Source of the DNA: Sphingobium sp.
Lineage (GTDB): Bacteria; Pseudomonadota; Alphaproteobacteria; Sphingomonadales; Sphingomonadaceae
Reading direction: 5' to 3'
Length of the DNA stretch: 64,000 nucleotides
NCBI GenBank assembly: GCA_023266575.1
Contig: JAHFPV010000002.1
Coordinates: forward strand, 124,001-188,000
The position numbers and the translations under genes were made by a program. Position 1 is the first letter of the stretch. Each line of letters begins with the position of its first letter. The notes beneath the pieces were generated by a model. That model searched no databases and was not told the DNA's origin. It saw only the letters and a program-made list of their open reading frames with translations. Shown here in pieces: positions 29,020 to 38,176 of the stretch.

Positions 29020-29721
29020 ATGAAAAGAGCGCTCATCGTCCGCCATGTTCCCCGCGAAGGGGCCGCGGGATATCTCCAGCCGATCGAAGCGGCGGGCTAT
29101 CATATCGACCGGGTCGATGTGGCCAGCCCGGATTTTGCAGGCGTCGATCTGTGCGAACCGGACTTGCTGATCATGATGGGCGGGCCGATGGGCGTTTATG
29201 AGGCGGACATCCATCCCTGGATTCCGATGCAGATCGACAAGCTCGCCGCCCGGCTGGACCGCGACCGGCCGACGCTGGGCGTGTGCCTGGGCAGCCAGAT
29301 GATCGCGGCGGCGCTCGGCGCACCGGTCTATCCGGGCGGGCGGATGGAACTGGGCTTTGCGCCAGTCTCGGTCAATCCCACCGGCGCGCAATCACCGCTC
29401 CGCCATGTCGATGGCGTGCCGGTGCTGCACTGGCACAGCGACACGTTCGACCTGCCCGATGGCGTCGATCTGCTCGCCTCCACCGACCTCTACGCGCATC
29501 AGGCCTTCCGCCGCGGACCCAACCTTCTGGCGCTGCAATTCCACGCTGAAATGGGCGAGGATGCCCGCTTCGACGAATGGCTGACTCATTTCTGGGCCGA
29601 CCTCGATGTCGCGGGCCAGTGCGGCATCGCCCTGCGGCAGGACCATGACGATCACGGTCCCGGCGCTGTGGCGGCAGGCCGCGCGATGATCGGCGAATGG
29701 CTGGCAACGGTGCGGGCTTAG
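29020..29721 (+). CDS. Class I glutamine amidotransferase
   Basis: A 233-residue stand-alone GATase1 domain. The nucleophile is in GVCLGSQMIAAAL (Cys near residue 89) and the His-Glu pair in LQFHAEMGED near residue 175, so the triad is complete. It resembles GMP-synthase-like or gamma-glutamyl-hydrolase-type amidotransferases of unknown acceptor. It has no obvious synthetase partner next door. Its stop overlaps the stop of the convergent M28 peptidase gene. Confidence 0.85.
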   Translation: MKRALIVRHVPREGAAGYLQPIEAAGYHIDRVDVASPDFAGVDLCEPDLLIMMGGPMGVYEADIHPWIPMQIDKLAARLDRDRPTLGVCLGSQMIAAALGAPVYPGGRMELGFAPVSVNPTGAQSPLRHVDGVPVLHWHSDTFDLPDGVDLLASTDLYAHQAFRRGPNLLALQFHAEMGEDARFDEWLTHFWADLDVAGQCGIALRQDHDDHGPGAVAAGRAMIGEWLATVRA

Positions 29722-31361
29722 GGCCGCGCCGCCGCGCTTGCGTCCCGCACCGCCTTGAACTCCGACCCCGGCTTCCATTGCGGCCAGCGGGTCGATGTCG
29801 CGAGATCGCGGCCGATGTCGAGCATCAGCTCCACATCCTGCGCTGCCCCGTCCAGCTTCCATGTCGCGTCGATCGCATCGCAGGCCTGATGATAGCATTG
29901 GCCGGTATAGGCATCGACCCAGGCCTGACCCGCGACGCGCCCGCCCTCGACCAGATCGGACGCGCCCGCAATCCCCATCAGCAACAGCACCGGCACGCCG
30001 CGCTTGGCCATGGAGAAATGATCGGCACGATAGAATAGCCCGCGCTCAGGCAGGCTTTCGGGCGTCACGACCCGGCCCTGCGAGGCGGCAGTCTTGGCCA
30101 GATCATCCTCCAGCGTCCCCTGCCCCTTGCCGACCAGGATGACATCCTTCGCCTTGCCAGCGGTCTGGAGAATGTCGAGGGTCAGGTTGGCGACGGTCTT
30201 GTCGAGCGGCCAGACCGGGTTCAGCGCATAATGTTCGGACCCCAGCAATCCCCGCTCCTCGGCGGTCCAGGCCGCGAACAGGACGCTCCGGTCGGGCGCC
30301 GGACCAGCCTTGAACGCGCGGGCAATCTCGAACAAGCCAGCAATCCCCAGCGCGTCGTCATTGGCCCCGGCGCGATAGACACGCCCCTGCGCATCGGGCG
30401 CACCCTTGCCATAGGCGTCCCAATGCGCGCCATACATCACAGTTTCATCGGGCCGTTTGGTGCCGGGAATGCGGGCAAGGACGTTGGCGCTCTTGACGAT
30501 GTCCTGCGTCACGGGGAAAGCGGCCGAGAAGCTGGCCCCCTTCAACGCCACCGGCCGGAACCGTTTGGACCGCGCTTGCTTGCGTAAGCTCGGAAGGTCG
30601 AGTCCCGCGCCCGAAAACAGCTTTGCCGCCGCACTCCCTTCGATCCAGCCCTGCAACTGGAGGCTGGTCAGCTTGCCCGGCGCACGGACCAGATCATAAT
30701 TCTCGCCGCCCGGACTGATCACCACATTCCAGCCATAGCCAGCGCCTGCCGTATCATGGACGATCAGCGCCCCGATAGCACCGCGCCGGGCAGCTTCTTC
30801 GAACTTGTAGGTCCAGCGGCCATAATAGGTCATCGTCCGCCCGCCGAATTTGCCGACCGCATCGTCGCCCTTCACCGCCTCGAAATCCGGGTCGTTGATC
30901 AAAAAGACCGCGATCTTGCCCTTGAGGTCCACGCCCTTGAAATCATCCCAGCCGCGTTCGGGGGCGGAGACGCCATAGCCGACGAACACCAGTGGCGCGG
31001 CGCTGATTGCGACCTTGTCCTTGGGCTGGAGGGTGGAGAGATAGACGTCCTTCCCCGCGGTCCACGACGTCGCGGCATCGCCCTGCTTCACGCCCAGCGT
31101 CTCGGCCTTGCCCAGCCTGGTGTGGAGCAGCGGCACGCTCTGCACCCATTGCCCATCCGGCCCGCCCGGCTCCAGCCCCAATGCCTGGAACCGGCCAATC
31201 AGATAGCCGATCGTCCGCTCCTCCCCGACCGTGCCGGGGGCGCGGCCTTCGAACAGGTCGGACGCCAGAACGCGGACCGATTGTTCGAGCTGCTGCGGCA
31301 CCACGGTCTGGGCGTGAGCAGGAAGGGCGAGGAGGCTCAGGGCCAGGAAAGCACGGGTCAT
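29718..31361 (-). CDS. M28 family zinc aminopeptidase, exported
   Basis: A 547-residue peptidase with a signal peptide (MTRAFLALSLLALPAHAQ). A PA domain inserted around residues 130-250 (RRGAIGALIVHDTAGAG) precedes the catalytic fold. Zinc ligands are visible in YGAHWDAYGKG (His and Asp), GANDDALGIAG (Asp) and WTAEERGLLGSEHY (Glu pair). It is likely a periplasmic aminopeptidase releasing N-terminal residues. It converges on the amidotransferase gene and lies 41 bases after the GST gene on the same strand. Confidence 0.88.
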   Translation of the reverse strand: MTRAFLALSLLALPAHAQTVVPQQLEQSVRVLASDLFEGRAPGTVGEERTIGYLIGRFQALGLEPGGPDGQWVQSVPLLHTRLGKAETLGVKQGDAATSWTAGKDVYLSTLQPKDKVAISAAPLVFVGYGVSAPERGWDDFKGVDLKGKIAVFLINDPDFEAVKGDDAVGKFGGRTMTYYGRWTYKFEEAARRGAIGALIVHDTAGAGYGWNVVISPGGENYDLVRAPGKLTSLQLQGWIEGSAAAKLFSGAGLDLPSLRKQARSKRFRPVALKGASFSAAFPVTQDIVKSANVLARIPGTKRPDETVMYGAHWDAYGKGAPDAQGRVYRAGANDDALGIAGLFEIARAFKAGPAPDRSVLFAAWTAEERGLLGSEHYALNPVWPLDKTVANLTLDILQTAGKAKDVILVGKGQGTLEDDLAKTAASQGRVVTPESLPERGLFYRADHFSMAKRGVPVLLLMGIAGASDLVEGGRVAGQAWVDAYTGQCYHQACDAIDATWKLDGAAQDVELMLDIGRDLATSTRWPQWKPGSEFKAVRDASAAARP

Positions 31362-31402
31362 GACAGGGGCTTAGCCCCTGCCCGGCAACAGGGAAAGGGT
31401 CG

Positions 31403-32059
31403 TCAGAATTCGATGTCGAGTTCTTCCACCTCGTCCGGTTCGACCCGCGCCTCGTCGATCCATTCGCGCATGATGTCCCAGCTGTTGATCGTCCGGCAAT
31501 AGGCCGCCGCCGTCGCCGACACCGGCACGGCATAGGTCAGGAAGCGTTCGGCCACCGGCGCGAACATGGCGTCGGCGACGGTCGGCTTTTCGCCGAACAG
31601 CCATGGCCCGCCATAGCTGTCCAGACATTCGGCCCAGATCGTTTCGATCCGTTCGATGTCGGGCTTGGCACCGGAAAAGATCGGGAATTTGGCGTGCCGG
31701 ACCTTCAGGTTCATCGGCAAGGCGGAACGCAGATTGGCGAAGCCTGAATGAATTTCGCCCGACACCGACCGGCAATGGGCGCGGGCGATACGGTCAGCCG
31801 GGTACATGCCCGCGTCGGGGTACAGCTCATGCAGATATTCCGCGATCGCCAGCGTGTCCCAGACGCTCGCCCCTTCATGCGTCAGGCGCGGCACCAGCAC
31901 GGACGGCGAGAGCAGCAACAGCTCCGCGCGATTTTCCGCATCGTCCAGCGCGATCAGCTTTTCTTCAACCTTCAGTCCCGCGATGCGACACAGCAACCAA
32001 CCACGCAGCGACCAGGACGAATAATTTTTACTGGATAGAGTGAGTTGTGCAACAGCCAT
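31403..32059 (-). CDS. Glutathione S-transferase family protein
   Basis: A 218-residue protein with a thioredoxin-like N-terminal domain (LSSKNYSSWSLRGWLLCRIA) and an alpha-helical C-terminal domain (WLFGEKPTVADAMFAPVAER). The SSWSLR segment supplies the likely catalytic Ser. The frame runs to 32185, but the ATG at 32059 (MAVAQLTLSSK) has a strong GGAGG site. Substrate is unknown. It is divergent from phaZ, with about 124 bases between them. Confidence 0.87.
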   Translation of the reverse strand: MAVAQLTLSSKNYSSWSLRGWLLCRIAGLKVEEKLIALDDAENRAELLLLSPSVLVPRLTHEGASVWDTLAIAEYLHELYPDAGMYPADRIARAHCRSVSGEIHSGFANLRSALPMNLKVRHAKFPIFSGAKPDIERIETIWAECLDSYGGPWLFGEKPTVADAMFAPVAERFLTYAVPVSATAAAYCRTINSWDIMREWIDEARVEPDEVEELDIEF

Positions 32060-32183
32060 GACATTCCCTCCGGTCAGCCTTAACCTACATTTATGATGAT
32101 GCGGTGCAACATATAATCCGTGTATAGCGTTGCATACGTAAACCGATTCGGATGGACGGATTGAACAAGGCGCGCTTATAGTC

Positions 32184-33407
32184 ATGCGAATGCTGTACAG
32201 TGGTTATCAGGCGTGGAACGATATGCTGGCGCCGGCACGCTTCGGGGCGCAGATTGCGTTGGGGATGCGCGACAAGATGGGGCCGATGGCCGACTGGGCC
32301 ATGCCGCGGCGCATGTTCGCGCTGATGGATGTGTTCCAGGGCGCGCGCGTCACCCACAAGCGCCCCGCCTATGCGATCGACACTGTGCGCAGCGGCAATG
32401 CGGATGTCACGGTGCGCGAGGAAATCGTCGCGGACCTGCCCTTTGGCGACCTGCTGCATTTCGTGAAGGATGAGGTAGAGACCGCCCAGCCGCGCGTGCT
32501 GGTGGTGGCGCCGATGTCGGGTCATTTCTCCACCTTGCTGCGCAGCACGGTGGTAACCCTGCTCCAGGACCATGACGTCTATATTACCGACTGGAAAAAT
32601 GCCCGCGACGTACCGCTGGAGGCGGGGCGCTTCGGCTTTGAGGATTATGTCGATTATATCATCCAGTTTTTCCAGACGATGGGGCCGGGCGCGCATCTGC
32701 TGTCCGTGTGCCAGCCCTGCGTCCCTGCGCTCGCAGCCGTGGCGGTCATGGCCGAGGATAAGGACCCGGCAACGCCCAAGTCGATGACGCTGATGGGCGG
32801 GCCGATCGACACGCGGGTCGCGCCGACCGTGGTCAACGACCTGGCCAATGACAAGCCGATCGACTGGTTCGAGAAGAATCTGATCTCCACCGTGCCGTTC
32901 CGCTATGCCGGGCGCGGGCGCGAAGTCTATCCGGGCTTCCTGCAACTCTCTGCCTTCATGGCGATGAACATGGAGCGGCACGGGTCGCAGCATCGCGAAC
33001 TTTACCAGTTGCTGGCTGACGGCAAGACGGTCGAGGCGGACAAGATCAAGACCTTCTACGAGGAATATTTCGCGGTCCTGGACATGACCAAGGAATTTTA
33101 TCTCGAAACAGTCGACCTGGTGTTCCAGCGCACCCTGCTGGCCAAGGGCGAACTGATGCACCGCGGTCGTCCCGTCAATCCGGGCGCGATCCGCAAGACC
33201 GCGCTGCTGACGGTCGAGGGCGAGAAGGACGATGTTTGCGCCGTGGGCCAGACGGCGGCAGCGCACACGCTCTGCACCGGCCTTCGCCCGCACCTCAAGC
33301 GCCACCATTTGCAGCCGGGCGTCGGCCATTATGGCGTCTTTTCCGGCAGCAAATGGGAAAAGCAGGTCTATCCTCAGGTGCGGAACATGATCCTGTCGAT
33401 GAACTGA
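32184..33407 (+). CDS. phaZ: Intracellular polyhydroxyalkanoate depolymerase
   Basis: Mobilises stored PHA granules. At 407 residues it matches the PhaZ1-type intracellular depolymerases, an alpha/beta-hydrolase group in which Cys replaces Ser as nucleophile; here it would be in LLSVCQPCVPALAAVA (about residue 175). Other family segments are VLVVAPMSGHFSTLLRSTV, DVYITDWKNARDVP and the C-terminal HHLQPGVGHYGVFSG with the catalytic His. The PHA synthase is not in the window. Confidence 0.92.
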   Translation: MRMLYSGYQAWNDMLAPARFGAQIALGMRDKMGPMADWAMPRRMFALMDVFQGARVTHKRPAYAIDTVRSGNADVTVREEIVADLPFGDLLHFVKDEVETAQPRVLVVAPMSGHFSTLLRSTVVTLLQDHDVYITDWKNARDVPLEAGRFGFEDYVDYIIQFFQTMGPGAHLLSVCQPCVPALAAVAVMAEDKDPATPKSMTLMGGPIDTRVAPTVVNDLANDKPIDWFEKNLISTVPFRYAGRGREVYPGFLQLSAFMAMNMERHGSQHRELYQLLADGKTVEADKIKTFYEEYFAVLDMTKEFYLETVDLVFQRTLLAKGELMHRGRPVNPGAIRKTALLTVEGEKDDVCAVGQTAAAHTLCTGLRPHLKRHHLQPGVGHYGVFSGSKWEKQVYPQVRNMILSMN

Positions 33408-33432
33408 CGGCCCGGTTTCGGGCAAGCGTCGG

Positions 33433-33683
33433 ATAGGAGATGCGGGGCTTAGCTTCGCATATTTCCCGCCAATCATGATATTTTCGTGCGCAGCGCGGAC
33501 AGGATATTACGCATCCTGCCATGGCTGGTGCGCGCGGAACTTCGCAAACTTTGCCCATATCGCTTGTGGCGAATTTGGGTGAGGTTTGCCGGTCGGCCAT
33601 GCGGAATGCACGGTCGGGTGTGGGGTGTGAACGATGGGAAGGAGCCGGGTGCGCTTATAGCAGGCGGGGCCAGTGTAGGACAG
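33433..33683 (+). repeat. Dispersed 217/251-bp non-coding repeat, copy 2
   Basis: It opens ATAGGAGATGCGGGGCTTAG and ends GTGTAGGACAG. It matches copy 1 (18760-18976, minus) in block after block, with a net 34-base length difference in the second half. It follows phaZ on the same strand by 25 bases. Short frames exist in it but carry stops and do not look like a conserved protein. The rest of the gap (33684-33744) holds a truncated CTTCTCCCC...GGGGAGAAG hairpin. Confidence 0.75.
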
Positions 33684-33744
33684 CGAGGGTCCTCCCCCTC
33701 TTCCAACTTCTCCCCCATGGGGAGAAGGGGGTGATGACGCGGCC

Positions 33745-35136
33745 CTACCATTCATACGCTTTGGGTAGCGCGCCCTCGCCCGGCGTCGCATAGCGATCGC
33801 GCAGCTTGGTCTGGCGATTGTCGATCGGTTGCGGCACGCCGTCGATCCACACCGCGATCGGCGCGGACGTCATTTCCAGCGGATCGTCGTCCCACAGCAC
33901 GACATCCCCTGCCCGCCCGACCTTGAGCGATCCGATCCGGTCGCCCAGCCCCATGGCTTCGGCGGGCGCGCTGCTGATCGTGCGGAGCGCCTGACCCCAG
34001 CTGAGGCCCGTGGCCCCCGGCACCTTGTTCAGCGCCACCATATTGCCCGCCTGCTGGGTGGCGAGGCGCAGTTGCAGCCCCTCGTCCCGGTCCATCAGAC
34101 CCATGGAGACGGCCACGCCCGCCTTCACCATGCGCCCGACATTGCTCTGGGTCGCGGCGAGCTTTTCGAAGCTGGAGGGAAGATCGTCGAGGCCCCCCGC
34201 GATCACTGGCACCTTGGCGGCGGCGATTTGCGGCGCGACCATCCAGCCTTCGGCGGCCCCGGCGATGATGATCTTGAGCGCGGGGAAATCCTGCCGCAGC
34301 GACAGGATCGTCACTATATCGCGCGCGCTTTCGACATGCACCATCAGCGGCATCGCGCCGGTGACGACCGGCACCAGCGCCTGCGCATCGACGCGGTTGA
34401 GCAGCGCATCCTTCGACCGCCCGTCATAGCTGGCGGGGGCTTTGGCAAACTCCTGCGCCTCGCGCAGCATGGTCTTGAAGGTCAGGATCGCGGCAGGGCG
34501 GCTGCCGCCTGCATCCTTGGCCCCCTCCTCGCCCAGTTCGACATATTGGAAGGCGCGCGCCCTGGTGATGGGGTTCATGTCCGCGCCCAGGTCCACGACC
34601 GCACCTTGCCCGGCGAAAATGCCGGTGCCGGTCGAGGGGACGACGACGGCGCGGGTGATCCCCGCCGTACGGCTGATCGCGATCGGATTGGCGAGCGGGT
34701 TGATCGCGGGTGCCACGTCGATCGCGGCGGAGAAGGGCGATCGGGCGCTGGCGTCGTTGGTTTCATTGACGGCGGGAACTTCGACCAGACCGACACGCGA
34801 ATAGCCCGACACCAGACCGGGCGTCACCCATTTGCCGCCCGCATTGATGGTTTTGGTGCCGGGCGGGACGGCGATACCGGCGCCAGCGGCGATCACCTTG
34901 CCAGCGCTGATGAGGACGGTGCCGTTGCGGATGGGTTCGGAGCCGTCACCAATCGCCAGCGTCGCGCCGGTGATGGCGAGGGACTGGGCAAGGGCGGGGG
35001 TCGAGAGGACAAAAAACAATGCCCCTAACACCGTTCGGGCTGAGCCTGTCGAAGCCTTGCCCTTCTTGCGAAAGAAAGAACGACCCTTCGACAGGCTCAG
35101 GGCGAACGGAGGGAGAGGATGGTTCTTGTAGCTCAT
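33745..35136 (-). CDS. Amidohydrolase-fold protein lacking key metal ligands, exported
   Basis: A 463-residue protein of the amidohydrolase superfamily (imidazolonepropionase-like). The position where family members have a HxH metal motif reads TPGLVSGYSRVGLVEV, and KIIIAGAAEGW replaces the usual His-bearing strand, while VHVESARDI keeps a His. It is therefore probably inactive or structurally repurposed. The signal-peptide core VLGALFFVLSTPALAQS is preceded by residues encoded by a palindromic repeat. The ATG at 35136 overlaps the upstream gene's stop (ATGA); a GTG at 35031 is an alternative start at the repeat edge. Confidence 0.85.
   Translation of the reverse strand: MSYKNHPLPPFALSLSKGRSFFRKKGKASTGSARTVLGALFFVLSTPALAQSLAITGATLAIGDGSEPIRNGTVLISAGKVIAAGAGIAVPPGTKTINAGGKWVTPGLVSGYSRVGLVEVPAVNETNDASARSPFSAAIDVAPAINPLANPIAISRTAGITRAVVVPSTGTGIFAGQGAVVDLGADMNPITRARAFQYVELGEEGAKDAGGSRPAAILTFKTMLREAQEFAKAPASYDGRSKDALLNRVDAQALVPVVTGAMPLMVHVESARDIVTILSLRQDFPALKIIIAGAAEGWMVAPQIAAAKVPVIAGGLDDLPSSFEKLAATQSNVGRMVKAGVAVSMGLMDRDEGLQLRLATQQAGNMVALNKVPGATGLSWGQALRTISSAPAEAMGLGDRIGSLKVGRAGDVVLWDDDPLEMTSAPIAVWIDGVPQPIDNRQTKLRDRYATPGEGALPKAYEW
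35031..35109. repeat. CCGTTCG palindromic repeat inside a signal-peptide coding region, copy 6
   Basis: Arms CCGTTCGGGCTGAGCCTGTC and GACAGGCTCAGGGCGAACGG enclose GAAGCC...CCCTTC and a short loop. If translation starts at 35136 the repeat encodes about residues 10-36 of the amidohydrolase (PFALSLSKG ... ASTGSAR) without a stop. This copy has CCTGTC where most others have CGAAGTC. Confidence 0.85.
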
Positions 35137-36518
35137 TTCACATCTCCCGCGCCGATCTGGCCGAGTTCAAAGTCGCTGACCGGGCGCAGTTTGGGATTGG
35201 CGCTGTCGTAGAGCAAAGCCCCGTCGATCCACACTTTCTCCGGCCGGGTGTAGGTGCTGAACGGATTGCCGTTCCACAGCACCACGTCCGCCATCTTGCC
35301 GACCTTCAGGCTGCCGGTCTGATCGGCGATGCCCATGGCGCGGGCAGGATTGATGGCGAGCCAGGTCCAGGCCACCTCGTCGGCTATATCAATCCCCATG
35401 CGGCGGCCCGCGCCCAGCGCCTTGGCGGCTTCCTGATTCAACCGCTGGATGCCATTTTCATCATCGCTATGGACGATGGTGCAGGCGCCTGCTCGGTGGA
35501 CCAGCGGGATATTCTCCCTGATGCCGTCATAGGCTTCCATCTTGAAGCCATACCAGTCGCCCCACAGCGCCGAACAGACGCCATTGTCGCGCAGCAGGTC
35601 GGCGATCTTGTAAGCCTCGACCGCGTGGTGGAAGGCGGTGACCTTGTAGCCGAACTCCTTGCCCATATCGATGACATTGGCCATTTCATCGGCGCGATAG
35701 CAGTGATTGTGGACAAGGATCTTGCCCTCCAGCACATCGGCCAGCGTCTCCAGCCCCAGGTCGCGGGTCTGGTCTTTCCCGGCAGCGCGTTTCTTCTGAT
35801 ATTCGCGCGCCTTGATCCAGGTCTGGCGATTGACCGCCATATTGCCCATGCGGGTGGACGGCTCGCGGCCCTTGGAGCCATAGACGCGCTTGGGATTTTC
35901 GCCGCACGCCATTTTCAGGCCATAGGGCGCGCCGGGGAATTTCATCCCCTGCATGGTGCGGGCAGGGACGTTTTTCAGCGTCACGCTGCGCCCGCCAAAC
36001 AGATTGGCCGATCCGGGCAGGATTTGCAGGCTGGTGACCCCGCCATTGGCCAGCGCCCGCCCAAAACCGGCATCCTGCGGCCAGATACTATGTTCGGCCC
36101 ACACATGGGCGGTGACCGGCGCGGTCGCTTCATTGCCGTCGGACAGCGCGTCCACGCTGGGGCTGGGATAGTCGCCCAGATGGCTGTGAATGTCGATCAC
36201 GCCCGGCGTCACATATTTGCCGGTGCCGTCAAACACCGCAATGTCGGCGGGGATCGGCGTGTCCGGGCCGCCAATCGCAGTCACCTTGCCATCGGACAGG
36301 AAAATGACGCCATTGTCGATCCGTCCCCCCTCCCCGTCGAAAATGGTCGCGCCGCGAATGGCCGTAGCGACGCCGGGATAGGCTTTGTAGGTGGAGGGAT
36401 AGGGATTGTCCGGTTCGGCCGAACTGCCCTGCGTCGGGGCGGGCGCGTCCTTCTCCTTCTTCGCACCGGCAGGCGTTGCGGCGCTGGCCAGCAGCGCCGC
36501 GATCAATAGCATCCTCAT
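35133..36518 (-). CDS. Amidohydrolase with intact metal site, exported
   Basis: A 461-residue exported protein (signal MRMLLIAALLASAATPAGA). The metal motif is present in VIDIHSHLGDYPS, further His ligands are likely in ILVHNHCYRADEM and TIVHSDDENG, and KMACGENPKRVYG supplies a conserved Lys region of imidazolonepropionase/Xaa-Pro-dipeptidase-like amidohydrolases. It may hydrolyse peptides or cyclic amides in the periplasm. It overlaps the peptide symporter upstream and the metal-less paralogue downstream by four bases each (ATGA), so the three are translationally coupled. Confidence 0.9.
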   Translation of the reverse strand: MRMLLIAALLASAATPAGAKKEKDAPAPTQGSSAEPDNPYPSTYKAYPGVATAIRGATIFDGEGGRIDNGVIFLSDGKVTAIGGPDTPIPADIAVFDGTGKYVTPGVIDIHSHLGDYPSPSVDALSDGNEATAPVTAHVWAEHSIWPQDAGFGRALANGGVTSLQILPGSANLFGGRSVTLKNVPARTMQGMKFPGAPYGLKMACGENPKRVYGSKGREPSTRMGNMAVNRQTWIKAREYQKKRAAGKDQTRDLGLETLADVLEGKILVHNHCYRADEMANVIDMGKEFGYKVTAFHHAVEAYKIADLLRDNGVCSALWGDWYGFKMEAYDGIRENIPLVHRAGACTIVHSDDENGIQRLNQEAAKALGAGRRMGIDIADEVAWTWLAINPARAMGIADQTGSLKVGKMADVVLWNGNPFSTYTRPEKVWIDGALLYDSANPKLRPVSDFELGQIGAGDVK

Positions 36519-38038
36519 GGGCGTTCCTCCGCGCCGATCGTGTCGAGATGCATCAGCCGCTTGATCACGGGCGAAACGAGCAGCACCAGCACGCCCACAC
36601 CCATCGAAAACCAGCCGATGCGGGTATAGACGCCCAGCACCTGGGTGACGCCATCCGCGTCACCGCTGCCGGTGGCGCGGGCGATCAGGCCAGCGATGAA
36701 ATTGCCCGCCGCCATGGCCAGGAACCATGTCCCCATCACCAGCCCGACCATGTTAGGCACCGATAGCCGCGTCATCGCCGACAGGCCGACGGGGGAGAAG
36801 CACAGCTCCGCCATGGTATGGAAAAGGTATATGAGGATGACGAACAGCAGCGGGGTCAGATTCTCCCCCGCCATCGCCGCGCCCGCGACCAGCACCAGAA
36901 AACCCGCTCCGCACAGGATCAGGCCAATGCCGAATTTGGCGGGAGAGGATGGTTCGAGGCGGCGCTTGTCGAGGAAGGTCCACAGCACGGCGAACAAAGG
37001 CGCCAGCAGGATGATGAAGATGGAATTGACCGACTGGAACATGGACGCGGGAATATCCCAGCCCAGCACCGTGCGATCGACATTGCGGTCGGTGAAGATG
37101 TTGAGCGACGATCCGGTCTGTTCAAACAGCCCCCAGAAGAGCGGGTTGAGCGCGATCAGGAACAGGGCCGCGAACATCCGGTCGCGGTCGACCTTGCCCA
37201 GCGTGCCGAGCGTGCGCCAGACGATATAGATGACCGTCAGCGCCGCGAAGGCCAGCAAGGCATAGCCCAGCAATTCGGCATAGCGAATGACGAACCAGAT
37301 CGCGACCACGCCCAGTATCGCGCCCAGATAGATGGTCCATTCCTGACTGACGCCCGCCACCGCAGGCGCGCGCAATTGTTGCGGCGCGGGCGGCTCGCCC
37401 TTGCCCAGCAGCCAGGGGGTGAGCCAGACGAACATCACAAGGCCCAGCAACATGCCGACCCCCGCCGCGCCAAAGCCCCAGCCCCAGCCCATCGTCTCGC
37501 CCAGCAAGCCGCAGACCAGCGGGCCGATCGCGCCGCCCGCATTGATACCCATGTAAAAGATGGAGAAAGCCGGATCACGCCGCGCGTCGTCGCGCGGATA
37601 GAGTTCGCCCACCAGCACCGAGATATTGGCCTTGAGGAACCCGGTGCCAACGATGATGCTGGCCAGCGCCAGATAGAAGCCGTTGAGATAGAGTGGGTCT
37701 TGCCCCCCCGGCCCCTCCGTCACCGCGATCAGGAAATGGCCGAAAGCGATGAACAGCCCGCCCGCCAGCACCGCCTTGCGCGGCCCCAGGAAACGGTCTG
37801 CCAGATAGCCGCCGATGACCGGGGTGATATAGACCAGCGAGGTGTAAGCGCCGTAGAGCAGATAGGCCTTGTCCTCGCCAAACAGGAAATGTTTGGTGAG
37901 GTAGAAGATCAGGATCGCGCGCATCCCATAATAGGAAAAACGCTCCCACATCTCTGCGAAAAACAGCAGGAACAGTCCGCGCGGATGGCCAAGCCAGGTC
38001 TTGCCCGCTGCCGCCGCGCCAGAAATTGAGGTCGCCAT
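36515..38038 (-). CDS. POT family proton-coupled peptide symporter
   Basis: A 507-residue inner-membrane transporter with about 14 helices. The POT/PTR2 hallmark FFAEMWERFSYYGMRAIL (ExxERFxYY) lies near residue 30, and the second family region FYMGINAGGAIGPLVCG near residue 160. It imports di- and tripeptides with protons. It is the first gene of an operon with two exported amidohydrolase-fold proteins. The neighbours suggest that periplasmic processing supplies peptides or related amides to it. Confidence 0.92.
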   Translation of the reverse strand: MATSISGAAAAGKTWLGHPRGLFLLFFAEMWERFSYYGMRAILIFYLTKHFLFGEDKAYLLYGAYTSLVYITPVIGGYLADRFLGPRKAVLAGGLFIAFGHFLIAVTEGPGGQDPLYLNGFYLALASIIVGTGFLKANISVLVGELYPRDDARRDPAFSIFYMGINAGGAIGPLVCGLLGETMGWGWGFGAAGVGMLLGLVMFVWLTPWLLGKGEPPAPQQLRAPAVAGVSQEWTIYLGAILGVVAIWFVIRYAELLGYALLAFAALTVIYIVWRTLGTLGKVDRDRMFAALFLIALNPLFWGLFEQTGSSLNIFTDRNVDRTVLGWDIPASMFQSVNSIFIILLAPLFAVLWTFLDKRRLEPSSPAKFGIGLILCGAGFLVLVAGAAMAGENLTPLLFVILIYLFHTMAELCFSPVGLSAMTRLSVPNMVGLVMGTWFLAMAAGNFIAGLIARATGSGDADGVTQVLGVYTRIGWFSMGVGVLVLLVSPVIKRLMHLDTIGAEERP

Positions 38039-38176
38039 CAGCTACCCTTGTCTTTTATGTGTGCCGGTCCGCCGAACGGGGACCAGAGGATGGCGCGAGA
38101 CTAGAGCCTATTTCGCATCTGTCAAAAGCGCAGGCGGCCCTTGCGTCAAAGCGGGTGCCGCGCCATCTGGGACGCG

